Below are positions 1 to 12,100 of a stretch of DNA of 64,000 nt, piece after piece (the first letter of the stretch is position 1; the number at the start of each line of letters is the position of its first letter). The notes under the pieces are model-generated. The model was not told the origin of the DNA, ran no database searches, and saw nothing but the letters and a program-made list of their open reading frames with translations. Origin of the DNA: Semisulcospira habei (taxonomy: Eukaryota; Mollusca; Gastropoda; Semisulcospiridae); contig BTPG01000004.1 of the NCBI GenBank assembly GCA_036245525.1, forward strand, positions 49,985,323 through 50,049,322, in the 5' to 3' direction. The translations under genes and the position numbers were made by a program.

Positions 1-504
1 CGTCAGGATGATGGTAGGGAGACAGATCTCCCTACCACCTCGTTTGGAAATGAAGCGCCTGACGTAGGTCACCCCCTGTGACTTAAGGTTCCGTACAAGT
101 TCATCTTCAGACAGTTCGGCCAATGCTTGATCTTTAATCACTCCTCTAGAGGAATTCATTGTTTTGTGGGGAGTGACCTCCACTGGAGTGTCTCCGATGG
201 AGGAGAGCCTCAGTAGCCCATTGGAGTGTGCCCGGGTACGGCACTCTACCAACAAGTCACCAGACCTGAGGCGCTGGGCCTCAGGCCTGCCAACACGGCT
301 CCTGAGGGTCTCCCCCACCAGGAAAGGGTGCCGCTTGGAAACAGGCTTCTCTTTAACTTTGCTGTGGATAATGAGAAAGCGAGGCCAGACGGCCGAAACC
401 TGAGGCGTCGCTTCCCCACAATCAGAGTCGCTATCATTTTCAAGGTCAATGTCAGTGGCTATGTGCCGCTTTGGTGCCAGTTTTGGTTTTTTGATATTTT
501 CCAT
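1..504 (-). CDS. Non-LTR retrotransposon ORF1-like protein, partial (runs off left edge)
   Basis: An uninterrupted 168-codon minus-strand frame starts at the ATG at 504-502 and is still open at base 1. It begins MENIKKPK, has an acidic stretch (DLENDSDSD) near residue 20, and ends with a block containing NSSRGVIKD and QGVTYVRRF. This style of block is typical of the ORF1 (gag-like, RNA-binding) proteins of Jockey/I-type non-LTR retrotransposons, from memory of the family. The zinc knuckles and the endonuclease/RT ORF expected downstream lie outside the window. The reading frame is intact here, so the copy may be fairly young. Confidence 0.6.
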   Translation of the reverse strand, partial: MENIKKPKLAPKRHIATDIDLENDSDSDCGEATPQVSAVWPRFLIIHSKVKEKPVSKRHPFLVGETLRSRVGRPEAQRLRSGDLLVECRTRAHSNGLLRLSSIGDTPVEVTPHKTMNSSRGVIKDQALAELSEDELVRNLKSQGVTYVRRFISKRGGREICLPTIILT

Positions 505-1634
505 ATGATAGTATGATAGATATTCATCCCCCGGGGGTCCCCGCCCGCCACCGAGCCCAACAAGGGAAAGTGCAATTGTCGGCGGGTCTCCAGCCGACGC
601 ACAATGGAGACTGCCCGAAAGATATACTCAAGGGGGTAAGCCCGATTGAACCGTTTGAGCCACCGCCTTCTATCACACTGTTGAATACAGGGGAATACTG
701 GCGTAAAGCACCCAATCAGCATCAGAGGCTATAGCATGGTGCTCCGTATAACAACCCGCATGTCAACAGGGGGATAGGGCTCGACGTGACAAGAGCCGAT
801 TGACTAGGCCGGTACGACTAGCCTCCCGTTTAGGCAGAAGTCAAGGCCAAAGTGGAGTGTTTCAGCCACCAGGATCCTCTTCTCCCCCGACACGGGTCTC
901 CAAGCACGGCAAACACTTGGGATCCAAAGGACCAAAAGCTCACGCGTATTTTTAAGGACCAATCCAACATGGTAAGACCTGGGTAAGCACAGCTCCTTAA
1001 AAACCGGACCAGTGAAAAAGACTGAACAACATATCTGCTGACATCAAGTCCTAATCCTGGACAAAGATGGCACCCGTCTGCTAGCCCACTCAGTCAGGGA
1101 CCGAGTGGACTACCCACCCACGCCACGTGGAGGCCGGTGCCGGGTAGGCCTTGTGAGGGAGGGGCCAAGACCTTACCTCTCCTGCGACGTGGCAACGGGT
1201 GGAGGAATCTCCATATCCGGAGCAGTAAACACCACAGGGAGTACCTTCCTTTGTTTGTTTGTTTGGTTTTTTTTTTTTTTTTTTCCTCCGTTATCACCAG
1301 AACGAAGAAAAACACAGTTCACTCGAAGCACAATCCTTGAAAAACACACACAGGCACATAAATCCAAGCACACAAGTCTGAAGGAACACAGTAATCCACA
1401 AAAAGAAGAGCAGGGAAAAACCGTTAGCAACGGTCGGTGGAGCGATAGGCTAACACGTCTAAACTTCAGAGCTAAGTAGAAACGACTGATTTGTGATTGG
1501 GCCACGTAGTGGACGCCTGATTGGACTGGGACGGGAGGCTACTCTCAGCCCTAATGAGGGTTCCCCGAGTGCCTCCCGGGTGGTGAAGGAACACAACAAG
1601 TTCTTAGGCTAAAATTGAGTAAGTAGTAGACACT
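505..1634 (-). other. Probable 5' leader of the left-edge retrotransposon
   Basis: Noncoding stretch just upstream of the ORF1 start on the minus strand. It has a T-rich tract at 1265-1284 and a GC-rich segment at 1080-1210, and no frame here resembles a known protein. Position suggests the leader and internal promoter of the element whose ORF1 ends the window. The right limit is a guess. Confidence 0.35.
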
Positions 1635-1678
1635 TCCAGACAGTAATGTCATCGGTAATGTTTTTGAGGAAACAAACG
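1635..1678. repeat. Fragment resembling the end of the DIRS element
   Basis: This stretch reads like the terminal sequence of the DIRS-type element at 40.1-46.3 kb (compare 45912-45954): CAGA-AGTAATG-CATCGGTAATG followed by a T/A-rich stretch ending in ACAAA-G. It marks where the RAG-like coding sequence is cut off. How far the DIRS remnant reaches to the left is not clear. Confidence 0.4.
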
Positions 1679-1924
1679 TATTGTGTTTAGAGTTAGGGTT
1701 TTGGAGATTAGCAACTTGAAGCATTGTTTTATAACTGTTATCGCCATGATCTCCTCCTAGTTTTATCCAAATTTCATCATTTGGTATTTGTTCATGCCAT
1801 TCAAGAAGATTTGCATCTTCATACTTGTCAAGCAGTTCAGGAACAAAATGTGTGAGATCTTCTATGTATGCTACAGGCGTTTTCTGGCTTTCTTTCTTGT
1901 TTGTGACTTTGTTTTCAAAGGTCA

Positions 1925-2898
1925 TGATTGATTGATTGTACATTGCTTAACGTCCCGACAGCAACAAGGCTTTCTCAGGACGTGCCTGCACTGCTTGTGA
2001 AAAAAAAAAAAACTAAACAGAACATTGAATGTATGTCGCCAGCCGGTCAAATACATTAAATAAACCTAACACATGGGGCCTAAATAAAGCTAAGACCATT
2101 TAGCAACACACATCCAATATCAAGAGCTACAGGCAGTGCAGACAGTAGGGAGAGTTTAAAAAAGGCAAATACAGGTGAATGGACCTCGGGTAGACAGAAA
2201 CACATGCCCCAGAATAGAGAGAAAAACCCACCCTGTGGGGCTGACCAGGGTGACCCTGGGAACTAAAAAATACCTAACCCCACCCAAGTCCCCCAGGGCA
2301 GACCCGGGTGGGGGAGTATGCACAGAAAGATCTTACATCAGGCATCTCTGTACCAAGTTTGGGGTTAAAGTTGAAAGTAGTACTTGAAGAGAAAAAATTT
2401 GTGTCAAAATATGGCGATTTTTTTTTTACCGCTTTTTGGACCACCTTTGACCTTGACCTTTGGGCAAGGACACTAAAATTGGTATTTTTGTTAAAGGTCT
2501 TGCCACAAAGTATCCTTGGGCCAAGTTTGAAGACTGTGGCTTGAATAGTCTCCGAGAAGATGTCAACATTAAAGTTTACCATGGACGATGGCGGAGGGGC
2601 AACAGAATGGACAGATGACCACTGGCCTAGAAAATAGACTCACTTTTGCTTCACACATGGGCCTAAATAAAGCTAAGACCATTTAGCAACACACATCCAA
2701 TATCAAGAGCTACAGGCAGCGCAGACAGTAGGGAGAGTTTTAAAAAGGCAAATACAGGTGAATGGACAAAGGGTAGACAGAAACACATGCCCCAGAATAG
2801 AGAGATAAACCCACCCTGTGGGGCTGACCAGGGTGACCCTGGGAACTTAAAAAATACCTAACCCCACCCAAGTCCCCCAGGGCAGACCCGGGTGGGGC
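1925..2898 (-). mobile_element. SINE insertion (composite) inside the RAG-like gene
   Basis: The insert is flanked by exact 13-bp direct repeats TTTTCAAAGGTCA at 1912-1924 and 2899-2911. The minus-strand 5' end is CCCCACCCGGGTCTGCCC and the 3' tail is TGTACAATCAATCAATCA. A second partial SINE segment (2656-2898) follows an unrelated repeat (2311-2655), so about 240 bp of the SINE is present twice. Other copies lie at 9525-9908, 17858-17908 and 60588-60880. Confidence 0.75.
2311..2655 (+). repeat. Interspersed repeat, CTTGACC-rich family, copy 1
   Basis: Shares many blocks with 9960-10342 and, inverted, with 62926-63895: GTACCAAGTTTGGG, GACCTTGACCTTTG, CCAAGTTTGAAG and ACTCACTTTTGCT. No coding frame is conserved between copies, so it is probably a noncoding transposon-derived repeat. 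It lies inside the composite SINE. Confidence 0.6.
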
Positions 2899-4136
2899 TT
2901 TTCAAAGGTCAGATTCTTTTGTTCAATGGTCACTCTGCAACAGAGCACTTCCTTCTGGGCCTGCCTTTCTTTTCTTTCACTTTCAAGGTTGACACCAATA
3001 CTTCTCATGAAGCGTTTATATCTTCTGTACTTGGACCAGCTTAATCCTAGATTGGTTCTCATGGCAATACCCCGTTTTCTACAGACATACATGGATCGCC
3101 TATGGCCTGCTCTGTCCAATATTGCAGTCATTTTTTCATTTCTTTCTCATCTTAACTCGTCAGCTATTTGTTCAGCTTTGTCCACCTCTGATCCGCCAGA
3201 CATATTCGCTCTAGCACGGGCTAGCACCTTCGACCTTCTTTGTATTACGGCCGATGATGCCACTGTTGTTGGTTTTCTTGGTTTGGGTATGTGCATAAAA
3301 TACGAAGGCTGTCCTCCAGTCTTGCAACGAATTGTGGCATCAGCTGATTCATTAAGCATTGTGCGGTTTAGTGCCGTGTGATATTTTTCTTCCTCCTTTG
3401 TCAGTGGCATCTGCAGTTCCTGGATAGGTCGAAGGCTGGGTCGTTTTATATGTGGAGATGTGGCTATATCGACACCCGTTTTTTCAATGGGTGAAATGGC
3501 TATTTCATGCGTCTGCTTTACTGGTGGAGATGGGGTCCACACTCTTTGTAACGGCGACGTCCGAGCATCGACTGTGCATGGCGTTTTACGGGGAGTAGTA
3601 GACGTAGGTGGAATGAAAACTTGTGTATCACCTTCATTAGTGCTGTTATTAGTGTCAGTGTTATGAGTGTCACATTCCGCAGATCAAAACGATCGTTTCT
3701 TCCCATGCGAACCCCGCTTCGCTGGTCGTCCTCCTTTACCTAGCTGCATGAAGTGAACACACGCGACACATTCTTCAACACTCGTATTTGGATCGAACAT
3801 GCTCCAAATGCGTTTTGATGAGGCAATATCAGACGCCGCATTTCGCGTTGTCTCCTCAGACACACGTGTTTCAGTCGAGTCTATCCGTTTCATCCGACAA
3901 TAGCAACTCCTACACATTGTTTTGGAGTGCATCAAGTCTTTGTCTTCCTGGATATTAATTCCATAACACTTGTGGATTAAGTGTTCATAATTGATACAGA
4001 GAAATGACTTTTTATCCGTGTATTTCTTTTGTGATCTCTCGCCACATATTCTGCACAATGCATTTACTCTCAGTGCATGGAACACACCTGTGTGTACACA
4101 GACTGTATGCTTTTCATCAGACTCCATCATGAGCAA

Positions 4137-4802
4137 AAGTTAAATCAGTACATTTACAAGGTTGACCGTTAGTGTTACACTATTTCCCAAGAAAGAAACG
4201 TGGCATCTCCTCAATAGTATCCGTGTAACTAAGCCCTCTCTTTCCCCAATTCCGGGAGTGTACACCAAGGCGGATGTCTGGAACTTGTCTGTCAATACCT
4301 GTCAGTGACCTCATTAATTACCCTCCTGCTTCCGTCCCCCACCATGGAACCAAAATCCGGTAAGTGATACTTACTGTAGGCATGCTAACCCTTATGCATA
4401 CAAGTGTGATTCATTGGGGAAAGTGGCGTCTTTGTGTTATGGCTGTGGGAACTTTGTTAATTTCACAATAAATTCTCGTTCTCGTACATCAACAAATTCT
4501 CGTTCTCTTTATTTTCACCATAACCTGCTACACAAGTGCAAGTTGTAATGTTGTCATGTTTGGTATCAGTGTGTAGGTGAGAATTTCAACTTTTGAACGA
4601 TGTCGCTTCCACAACAGTCACTTTAGGCAGAGATGTGTTATGAATACAAACCAGTAGGTAGTTGTTATAGTGGCAGAGCGCTGGTCACGCCGTGTACTGC
4701 GCAGTAGCAGGTGCGATATAAATAGAATGAGCGCGCAAGAGTGGAATTTGACCTGGCGGCAGCCTTATCTCTCTGGCAGCTGGAAGCGAACTAAGTGTCA
4801 GC
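4137..4802. other. Unassigned sequence between RAG-like gene and RTE copy
   Basis: No convincing coding sequence. A TATA-like TATAAATA lies at 4717-4724 (plus strand) about 15 bases before a GC-rich GAGCGCGC. With no gene following, it cannot be called a promoter. This may hold the 5' end of the RAG-like element and part of a CENP-F intron. Confidence 0.3.
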
Positions 4803-4814
4803 TATGGTAAAGGC

Positions 4815-5564
4815 TCAACAAATGCAGGACAAGACCACGAGGCTTGCTGACATCTCGTCCCAAGTGGGCCTCACCATTCACAAACAGAAAACAAAGACAA
4901 TGAGGCTGAACACAACCAGGGAAGAACCAATCTTGCTTGCTGGCACCCCGTTGGAGGAGGTGGAGTCCTTCACCTATCTCGGGAGCATCATAGACAAAAA
5001 AGGCGGCACTGATGCAGATGTCAGAGCACGAATCGGTAAAGCCAGAGCAGCCTTTCTCCAGTTAAAAAAAGTGTGGAGTTCCAGAGAGCTGTCACAACAC
5101 ACCAAAGTCCGGATTTTCAACTCCAATGTAAAAGCAGTTCTCCTATATGGAGCAGACTTGGAGATTGACAAAAACCACAGTCAACAGAGTACAGACCTTC
5201 ATGAACAGTTGCCTTAGAAGAATTTTGAAAATCCACTGGCCAGAGAAGATCAGCAACGTCAGACTCTGAGAACAGAGCAGATAACAGCAGAGAATGAAAT
5301 TGGGCGAAGAAGATGGGGATGGATCGGTCACAGCCTGAGAAAGCCAGCTTCCAGTATCACTAGGCAGGCATTGTCATGGAACCCCCAGGGAAAGAGGAAA
5401 AGAGGTAGGCCGAGAAACTCCTGGCGTCGAGACCTCCAAGCAGACATCAAGAGACTGGGAACCACCTGGAGTAGAATCGAAGGAGAAGCACAGGACAGGA
5501 GTTGCTGGAGGTCTCTCGTCGACGGCCTATACCCGGGTAGGGGCGACAGGCATAAGTAAGTAAG
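4815..5564 (+). mobile_element. RTE-type LINE, 5'-truncated copy 1
   Basis: The plus-strand frame encodes the end of a reverse transcriptase ([18 protein letters not shown], then [14 protein letters not shown]) and the C-terminal stretch [20 protein letters not shown] to [11 protein letters not shown]. It is frameshifted near 5155 and near 5265. It ends in GTAAG repeats and is flanked by 12-bp repeats TATGGTAAAGGC (4803-4814 and 5565-5576). Confidence 0.85.
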
Positions 5565-5576
5565 TATGGTAAAGGC

Positions 5577-5930
5577 GTGAATGTCATCTGTAATTTTTTT
5601 TCAAAAAACATTTATTTTAAAGAAAAACAGCAGTCTTTGTGATGCAAAAACTGTCCACATCCCTCAGACGCTAGGTTAAACATCATTTGCTTATGTTTAT
5701 GTGTGGTCCACATTATATTGCATGATGGGAAATACTGCAGCAACAACTGAGAGTAGATAGATTGATACTATGCTGAATATGTTTTATGTCTGTCACAGTA
5801 CTACAACACTGTTACAACACTACCATGGACGTACAACAGATTCTGCAGTGTATCTTTCTTCTTAATTATATGCAATGGCAGAATCAGCAATAATATTCAC
5901 GCTTCAAGTTTTGCCTAAGGCTAACGATAC
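5577..5930. other. CENP-F intron sequence, nothing recognised
   Basis: AT-rich intronic sequence following the last CENP-F exon in the window (minus direction). No coding frame or repeat family recognised. Confidence 0.4.
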
Positions 5931-6143
5931 CTTAGCAAGTTCCTTATCCATGTTAGACTTTGCATTATTGAGCTGGCTGGTCAGCATTGACACCTGGTTG
6001 TCACGGTTGGTAAGCTCATGTTGCAGCTTGCCACGTTTCTGCTCCAACTCCTCGCAGGTCTCAGACAGTGTGATCAATTCCCTCTGGATGGAAGAAGTCT
6101 GGGACTTCTCCTCTTCCGTTTTGCGTTTTTGGTTTTGCAATGC
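5931..6143 (-). CDS. CENPF: CENP-F exon, second copy of coiled-coil module B
   Basis: 71 codons, phase 0, with acceptor CTTCATCCAG and donor GTATCG. It starts ALQNQKRKTEEEKSQ, nearly identical over 15 residues to the first copy at 11538, then diverges (LITLSETCEELEQKRGKLQ versus QTLSESCEDLQKKMTKLQ). It is the last CENP-F exon recognised in the window. Confidence 0.85.
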
Positions 6144-9100
6144 CTGGATGAAGAAAAAAATTGCTGAACAAAATATGTCAACAAAAACACTAAAAACAAA
6201 TGTCTCGACCAACTTGAGCAATTTGGGAGAGAACAGAGCAGATAACAGCAGAGAATGAAATTGGGCGAAGAAGATGGGGATGGATCGGTCACAGTCTGAG
6301 AAAGCCAGCTTCCAGTATCACTAGGCAGGCATTGTCATGGAACCCCCAGGGAAAGAGGAAAAGAGGTAGGCCAAGAAACTCCTGGCGTCGAGACCTCCAA
6401 GCAGACATCAAGAGACTAGGAACCACCTGGAGTAGAATCGAAGGAGAAGCACAGGACAGGAGTTGCTGGAGGTCTCTCGTCGACGGCCTATACCCGGGTA
6501 GGGGTGACAGGCGTAAGTAAGTAAGTAACTTGAGCAATTAGGTGGCGTCCTGTGAAAAGTATGCTACAATTCAAGAGACAACCATTCCAATTCAGTGGTA
6601 GTGCCAGAAAAGCTTCAAGCTGGCAGGATGGTGTGCATTTAACTCTTTAGGTATCTATTGTGGTTTTAGATGCAATGATGCCTGCAGGAATCATCATGAC
6701 TAAACTGTTCCCGACAACCAGAGGGTTTATGCTAATGCTTGCTGCATGCACAATGGGGTTACGACTTAGAGCAAATGTGCACCTGTTCGAGACTGTCGAG
6801 CTGACACTGTTTCTGGTCACGCTCCCTCTTCATTCTGTCCAACTGCTGCTCCAGCTGTTCCATGTGCTGCAGAGCCTTGGGCGGCAACTCCTGTTTCCAG
6901 TTGGTCGACGACCCCCAGAGACCCTTTGGCTGCTGGCCCTAAAAAATTAACAAAGCAGTGAAGTAAAAAGATGCAGACCAGTAAGTAATTCAATTTTGAT
7001 ATAAAATTTACAATTAAAATAAAAAAGAACAATAAAAGAGAAACTTTATAGAATTTTTCTTTTTCCGTTACATCTATTTTAATATAATTTGCATTTAAAT
7101 CAATCTCCCATAAAGCAGTTATTTATTTATGTAATAGCATACCGTAATGATGTCTCCTTGACTGTGACTTTCATTAGTGCTCATCATGCCAGAGTTAGTA
7201 TCCTGTGGTTTTAAGATATTTTCAGTGCTCTTGGACACTGCTGGTGCTTTCAGTTTCTCCTTAAGTTCCTGGTTCTCCTTCTGAAGCCTAGTCTTTTCCT
7301 GCTCCAACTGGTCAAGCTGGCTCCGTAGCTGCGTGTGCTCCAATTGGGCCTGTGGAAGACACTGCACTCAATAAGAAATGTGAAAAAACTAAGAGTAAGA
7401 CACGCTGTCACTGTATTGGATCAATGATTCGATCGATGATCTGTTCATCAGCAAACTGAGCAAAAGACACAGATCTGATTCTCAAGAGCCTCTATACCTG
7501 GCATGGCTCATGAGAATATATATATGAGCAAATCTCAAAAGCGCAGAGAAAAAACATTACACAGAGCTGAAATTTCATCTCTGAGGACTGATTCTGATTC
7601 GATTGCATGCATCCGACACTACTGAAAGAGTATCCAGCAAATGGTTTGTTTGTTTGCTTGTTTTTTTTTTGTTTTTTTTTTTTTTTTTTTTTTTTGGGGG
7701 GGGGGGGGGGTTAAATTTTTAGAGAGTTGGATATGAATTTGTACTTGCTAAGCATGGTGTCATGTTACGGTCAAGGTGCTGAACGTTACGAACAGGAATC
7801 ACGATGCCTATTTTTGTCTCCTGCAAAATAATTGTTTTTGACTCATTTTAATGGACAAGGCTCGTTTTCTGCAAAACAAATGCATTAATAATCGTATGGT
7901 TATGTTGCTTTCGTGCTTATGTACCATGAGCTGTATCATCTGTTGTATGCAACTTTCGGGACTACTATGACCGTAGTGGTAATGCCCGACACCGTAATTA
8001 TCAAATTATAAATTAGAAAAGAATTATCATTTAAACCAAACACTTTGCTCTGTTCGCTTACTTTAATCCCCATGCAACACACAAACAAGATTTACTTCAA
8101 GTTGTCATCCGTTTCCATCCTAAAGCTTCCTTATCAGAGGTACATATTCAGTGTAATGTTGTTTTTTTTTGTGCTGAAATTCTCGTCTTTCTTAAATTTA
8201 AAATCATCTCACAAACCACTCAAAAGAATGACACACAACTTGGTATAAGAATTCTTTATTCGATTTAGATGCCAAAAAAAGCAAAGTTATATCTAAATTT
8301 TGTGAGTCAATACTCAATATAAACTTTTTTCTGAACAGGGTTCCAGACAAGCGACTTTTTGAGATTTGCTCATATATATGCCTCTTGCACATCTGCCTTT
8401 TACCAATGGATGGAGCTGTCTTGGATCTGTGTGGGATTTTGTGAACAGAAAAAACTAGCCACTCCCCAGTTTCAGACAATGAGCCTACTGTGTACATTAT
8501 TTTAACATCAATAATCCCCTTAAACGAGCACAACTCACCATTTTTTAGGCTTCAGTTCGCAAAAAGTTTTTACTGGGATTCAGTATACATACCCACTTGG
8601 ACAGTGACCACCCATATGCTTTCTTTCGTTCATTCAAAGTGTGACGAGCTGTGTTTTGTATGTTTTAACATTACGTTTTATTACGTCAACCCTCTAGTCA
8701 TTGCTCAATACATTGTAGCATGATTTTGTGCGGCCAGTGCCACAGGAGTGCCTACTGCTACTTTTATCCGCCCCTTTTCTTACTCCCCACCTCCAGGGCA
8801 GCTATGTTTCTTTCCCACCTAGTGATTTTCCTTTTGGCTTACTTACTTACTTACGCCTGTCACCCCTACCCGGGTATAGGCCGTCGACGAGAGACCTCCA
8901 GCAACTCCTGTCCTGTGCTTCTCCTTCGATTCTACTCCAGGTGGTTCCAGTCTCTTGATGTCTGCTTGGAGTCTCGACGCCAGGAGTTTCTCGGCCTACC
9001 TCTTTTCCTCTTTCCCTGGGGTTCCATGACAATGCCTGCCTAGTGATACTGGAAGCTGGCTTTCTCAGACTGTGACCGATCCATCCCCATCTTCTTCGCC

Positions 9101-12100
9101 CAATTTCATTCTCTGCTGTTATCTGCTCTGTTCTCTCCCAGAGTCTGACGTTGCTGATCTTCTCTGGTTTTTTCTGGTTCCTTTTGGCTGCCCCATCTAA
9201 ATTTAGCTGGCAGTGACCAATCATTTCATTAGACCAGTGCTAGAACATCGACCTTGATCCGGTAGCTCCCCTCCGTGTTAGCGCCCCCCCCCCCCCCCCC
9301 CCTTGCTAGGAGTGCACTTGTCACACCACAAAAGCTGCAGGACGACCTATTTAAGTGTCAAATTATCTTCACAAGTTTTGTCTTCCTGGGCCTCTGTAAG
9401 TCATACATGTTACTATTTCTTTGCTTAAAAATGTTGGTTGCCTCTGCATATTTTTAGAGATATTTTGGACTGATTTTGATGTATTTTGTATTTCTTCTTA
9501 CTGTTGATCTGTCCGACAGTTTGATTGATTGATTGATTGTACATTGCTTAACGTCCCGACAGCAACAAGGCTTTCTCAGGACGTGCCTGCACTGCTTGTG
9601 AAAAAAAAAAAAAACTAAACAGAACATTGAATGTATGTCGCCAGCGGTCAAATACATTAATAAACCTAACACATGGCCTAATAAAGCTAAGACCATTTAG
9701 CAACACACATCCAATATCAAGAGCTACAGGCAGTGCAGACAGTAGGGAGAGTTTTAAAATGCAAATACAGGTGAATGGACAAAGGTAGACAGAAACACAT
9801 GCCCAGAATAGAGAGATAAACCCACCCTGTGGGGCTGACCAGGGTGACCCTGGGAACTAAAAAATACCTAACCCCACCCAAGTCCCCCAGGGCAGACCCG
9901 GGTGGGGCCCGACAGTTTGAAAGGAGCGCTGTGGTCATTTAGGAAAAAATTAACAATTTCATCATACACAGGCATTTTTCACATCTGCCAACCTCCTGTG
10001 ACCCTTGAACTTTCTGAGGGGTCATCCAAATTAGTATATCAGATATATCTGTACCACGTTTGGGTTTGAAATTGAAAATACTATTTGAGGAGAAACAATT
10101 TGTGTCCAAATATGGCTGTTGTTTTTCCCCCCCCCCCCCCCCCTTTCTACTTCTAGACCCCCTTTGATCTTGACCTTTGAGAGTTCTAGGTCACTAAAAT
10201 TGGTATGTTTTGGAAAGGTCTTGCCATAAGTGTCCTTGGCCAAGTTTGAAGTCTGACGCTTGAATAGTCTCAGAGAAAATGCCAACGTTTACCACGCCGG
10301 ATGCCTAATTACATAGACTCACTTTTGCTATCACACGTGAGCCAAAAACTCATTTCAATATGTCTAAAAACATCTCATCTCCCCCCCCCCCCCTTGAAAA
10401 CTGCTGCTTGAGCTAGTCTGTTTACTTACATCATCGAGACATCTCTCACCCCAGACATTGAGGGTCAGTGTACACGCACACAAATGCTTCACACACAACC
10501 GACAGACCTACCATCCAATTTAGCAGATTGTCAATTGTGAACACAAGCGATCAAGTCAGCCTAAGAATATGGTGTAACACTGAAAAGCAGAAATTTTACT
10601 TTCGAGCATATGTAGATATGTCTTGTGACTTTCAGGGTTCAGTTGGTCATGTGGCCATCCACAACCGCATATGCCAATCATGAGAAAGACTTTGGGAATG
10701 GAAAAACTCCACACCTGGATATCGATCAGGGTAAAGTGAATACAACTTACATTCCCCGTCACAACAGTGCTTACCAGGCATCTCCAGTACCGCAAAAAAT
10801 CGGCAAAACGAACCGAACAGAAAGTATAGATGCTCTTTCACATACGGCAAACAAAAATGTGCTGTGTGTGCCTTATCTTCTGCGTTGTGGCCAAAACCAT
10901 GTGGTGCCTAATTAAAATGCAACATACCGATTGGTTGAGGGGTTCACACATGCACAGTTTGAGCGACATTTCAGGCAAAGAATGTCTATTATTTTTTGGT
11001 GTGAAACCCTTGAGCAAGGGAGGACCAAATCCACTGGCATATCACAAAAATTAAAATGATAGATTTCTTGTCGGGAGCCATAATGATGAATCATTCAATG
11101 TCATGTGTACATGTGCACTGAAATTTGCATGCAGAATTCACATATCAGTGCACGTGTATACATTAAATTGTTTGGGCTAACAGAATAGTTTGTGCTCCCA
11201 GACTTCACATGGATGGTAGTCCCATTGGCTACTAGGATCTGACTGAGAAGATTTGGTCCTCATGCAGTCATTTTCAATACAGGTGGCTGCATGATTAAGG
11301 GGCTATTTTCATTCTGAACAAAGCAAACCTTGTCACTGTCCCCCTCCATCTGTTTGAATCGAGCTAGCTTGCCATCAAGACTGAAGATCTGATTTTCCTT
11401 GGCCTGAAGATCCTGCTGCAACTTGGTCATTTTCTTCTGCAGATCCTCGCACGATTCTGACAACGTCTGATTCTCTCGCCCCAGCTTGGAATATTGTGAC
11501 TTTTCATCTTCTGTCTTCCGCTTCTGGTTTTGTAAAGCCTGTTGGGAGAAAAAGTCAAACTGCAGCACAGAAAAATCGCATGGGAGATCTTCAGACACAA
11601 TTCCACCCAAAAACCTTAGTTGAAATGAGGTCACAATGCATTTGATTTTAATTTTTAATGAGTACAGCCCTGACCCGACATATCGCGAATCATTACACCG
11701 TGAACCCGGATATAACACGAGAGGTACCTTGGATCCCAAAAAAATCGGACCGACCATGGAACAGCGGTGAACCGCGAAATAATTTGTCACCGGCCTTGGC
11801 TGTATCGCACTCCGCAGGGTGCTGCACACACGCCTGACGCGACAGCTGGGAGGGCGTTCAAACACGAAACACCCACAAACCTTCTCCAGATGAAGAACAC
11901 ATGTACATAAAGAGGGTAGGAGACTGACTCACATAGTGTATAATGAGGGTCTAGGCTTCTGGCACATGGCAGAGGTCTCCCCACTTGACTAGCTGCTGGG
12001 TGCAGCTTCACACAGACTACGTGACCTCCTCCTAGATATAACCACACAGGTAAAAGCGTTAATAAGAAACACTGATTCAATGCGCATCAAGGTCTATGCT

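Larger units (their letters stand above)
1679..4136 (-). pseudogene. RAG1-like (N-RAG-TP type) transposon protein, degenerate
   Basis: Minus-strand pieces lie in one frame from the ATG at 4136. They are broken by in-frame TGA codons at 3684-3686 and 3147-3149 and by the SINE at 1925-2898. The first piece (4136-3687) has a cysteine pattern like the dimerisation region of RAG1: CRICGE, then MCRSCYCRM about 45 residues later, then ECVACVHF and GGRPAKRG, in the RAG1 order. The middle piece has LSWSKYRRYKRFMRSIGV. The piece left of the SINE (1924-1679) reads IWIKLGGDHGDNSYK then NPNSKHNTF, probably the first catalytic-Asp region of a RAG/Transib-type DDE transposase. Panchin and Moroz described N-RAG-TP elements from Aplysia. 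The 3' half is missing and no terminal repeats were identified. It is non-functional as read. Confidence 0.65.

Noticed and set aside
1679..4136. RSS-like heptamer/nonamer ends for the RAG-like element
   Set aside because: I looked for CACAGTG-type motifs near both ends and saw no convincing pair; the left end is missing.
4717..4724. TATA-box promoter
   Set aside because: TATAAATA is common in AT-rich DNA and no gene starts downstream, only a truncated RTE copy.
11260..11865. 201-codon single-exon protein
   Set aside because: Only 11538-11329 resembles CENP-F and it has good splice sites; the rest is intron read-through.
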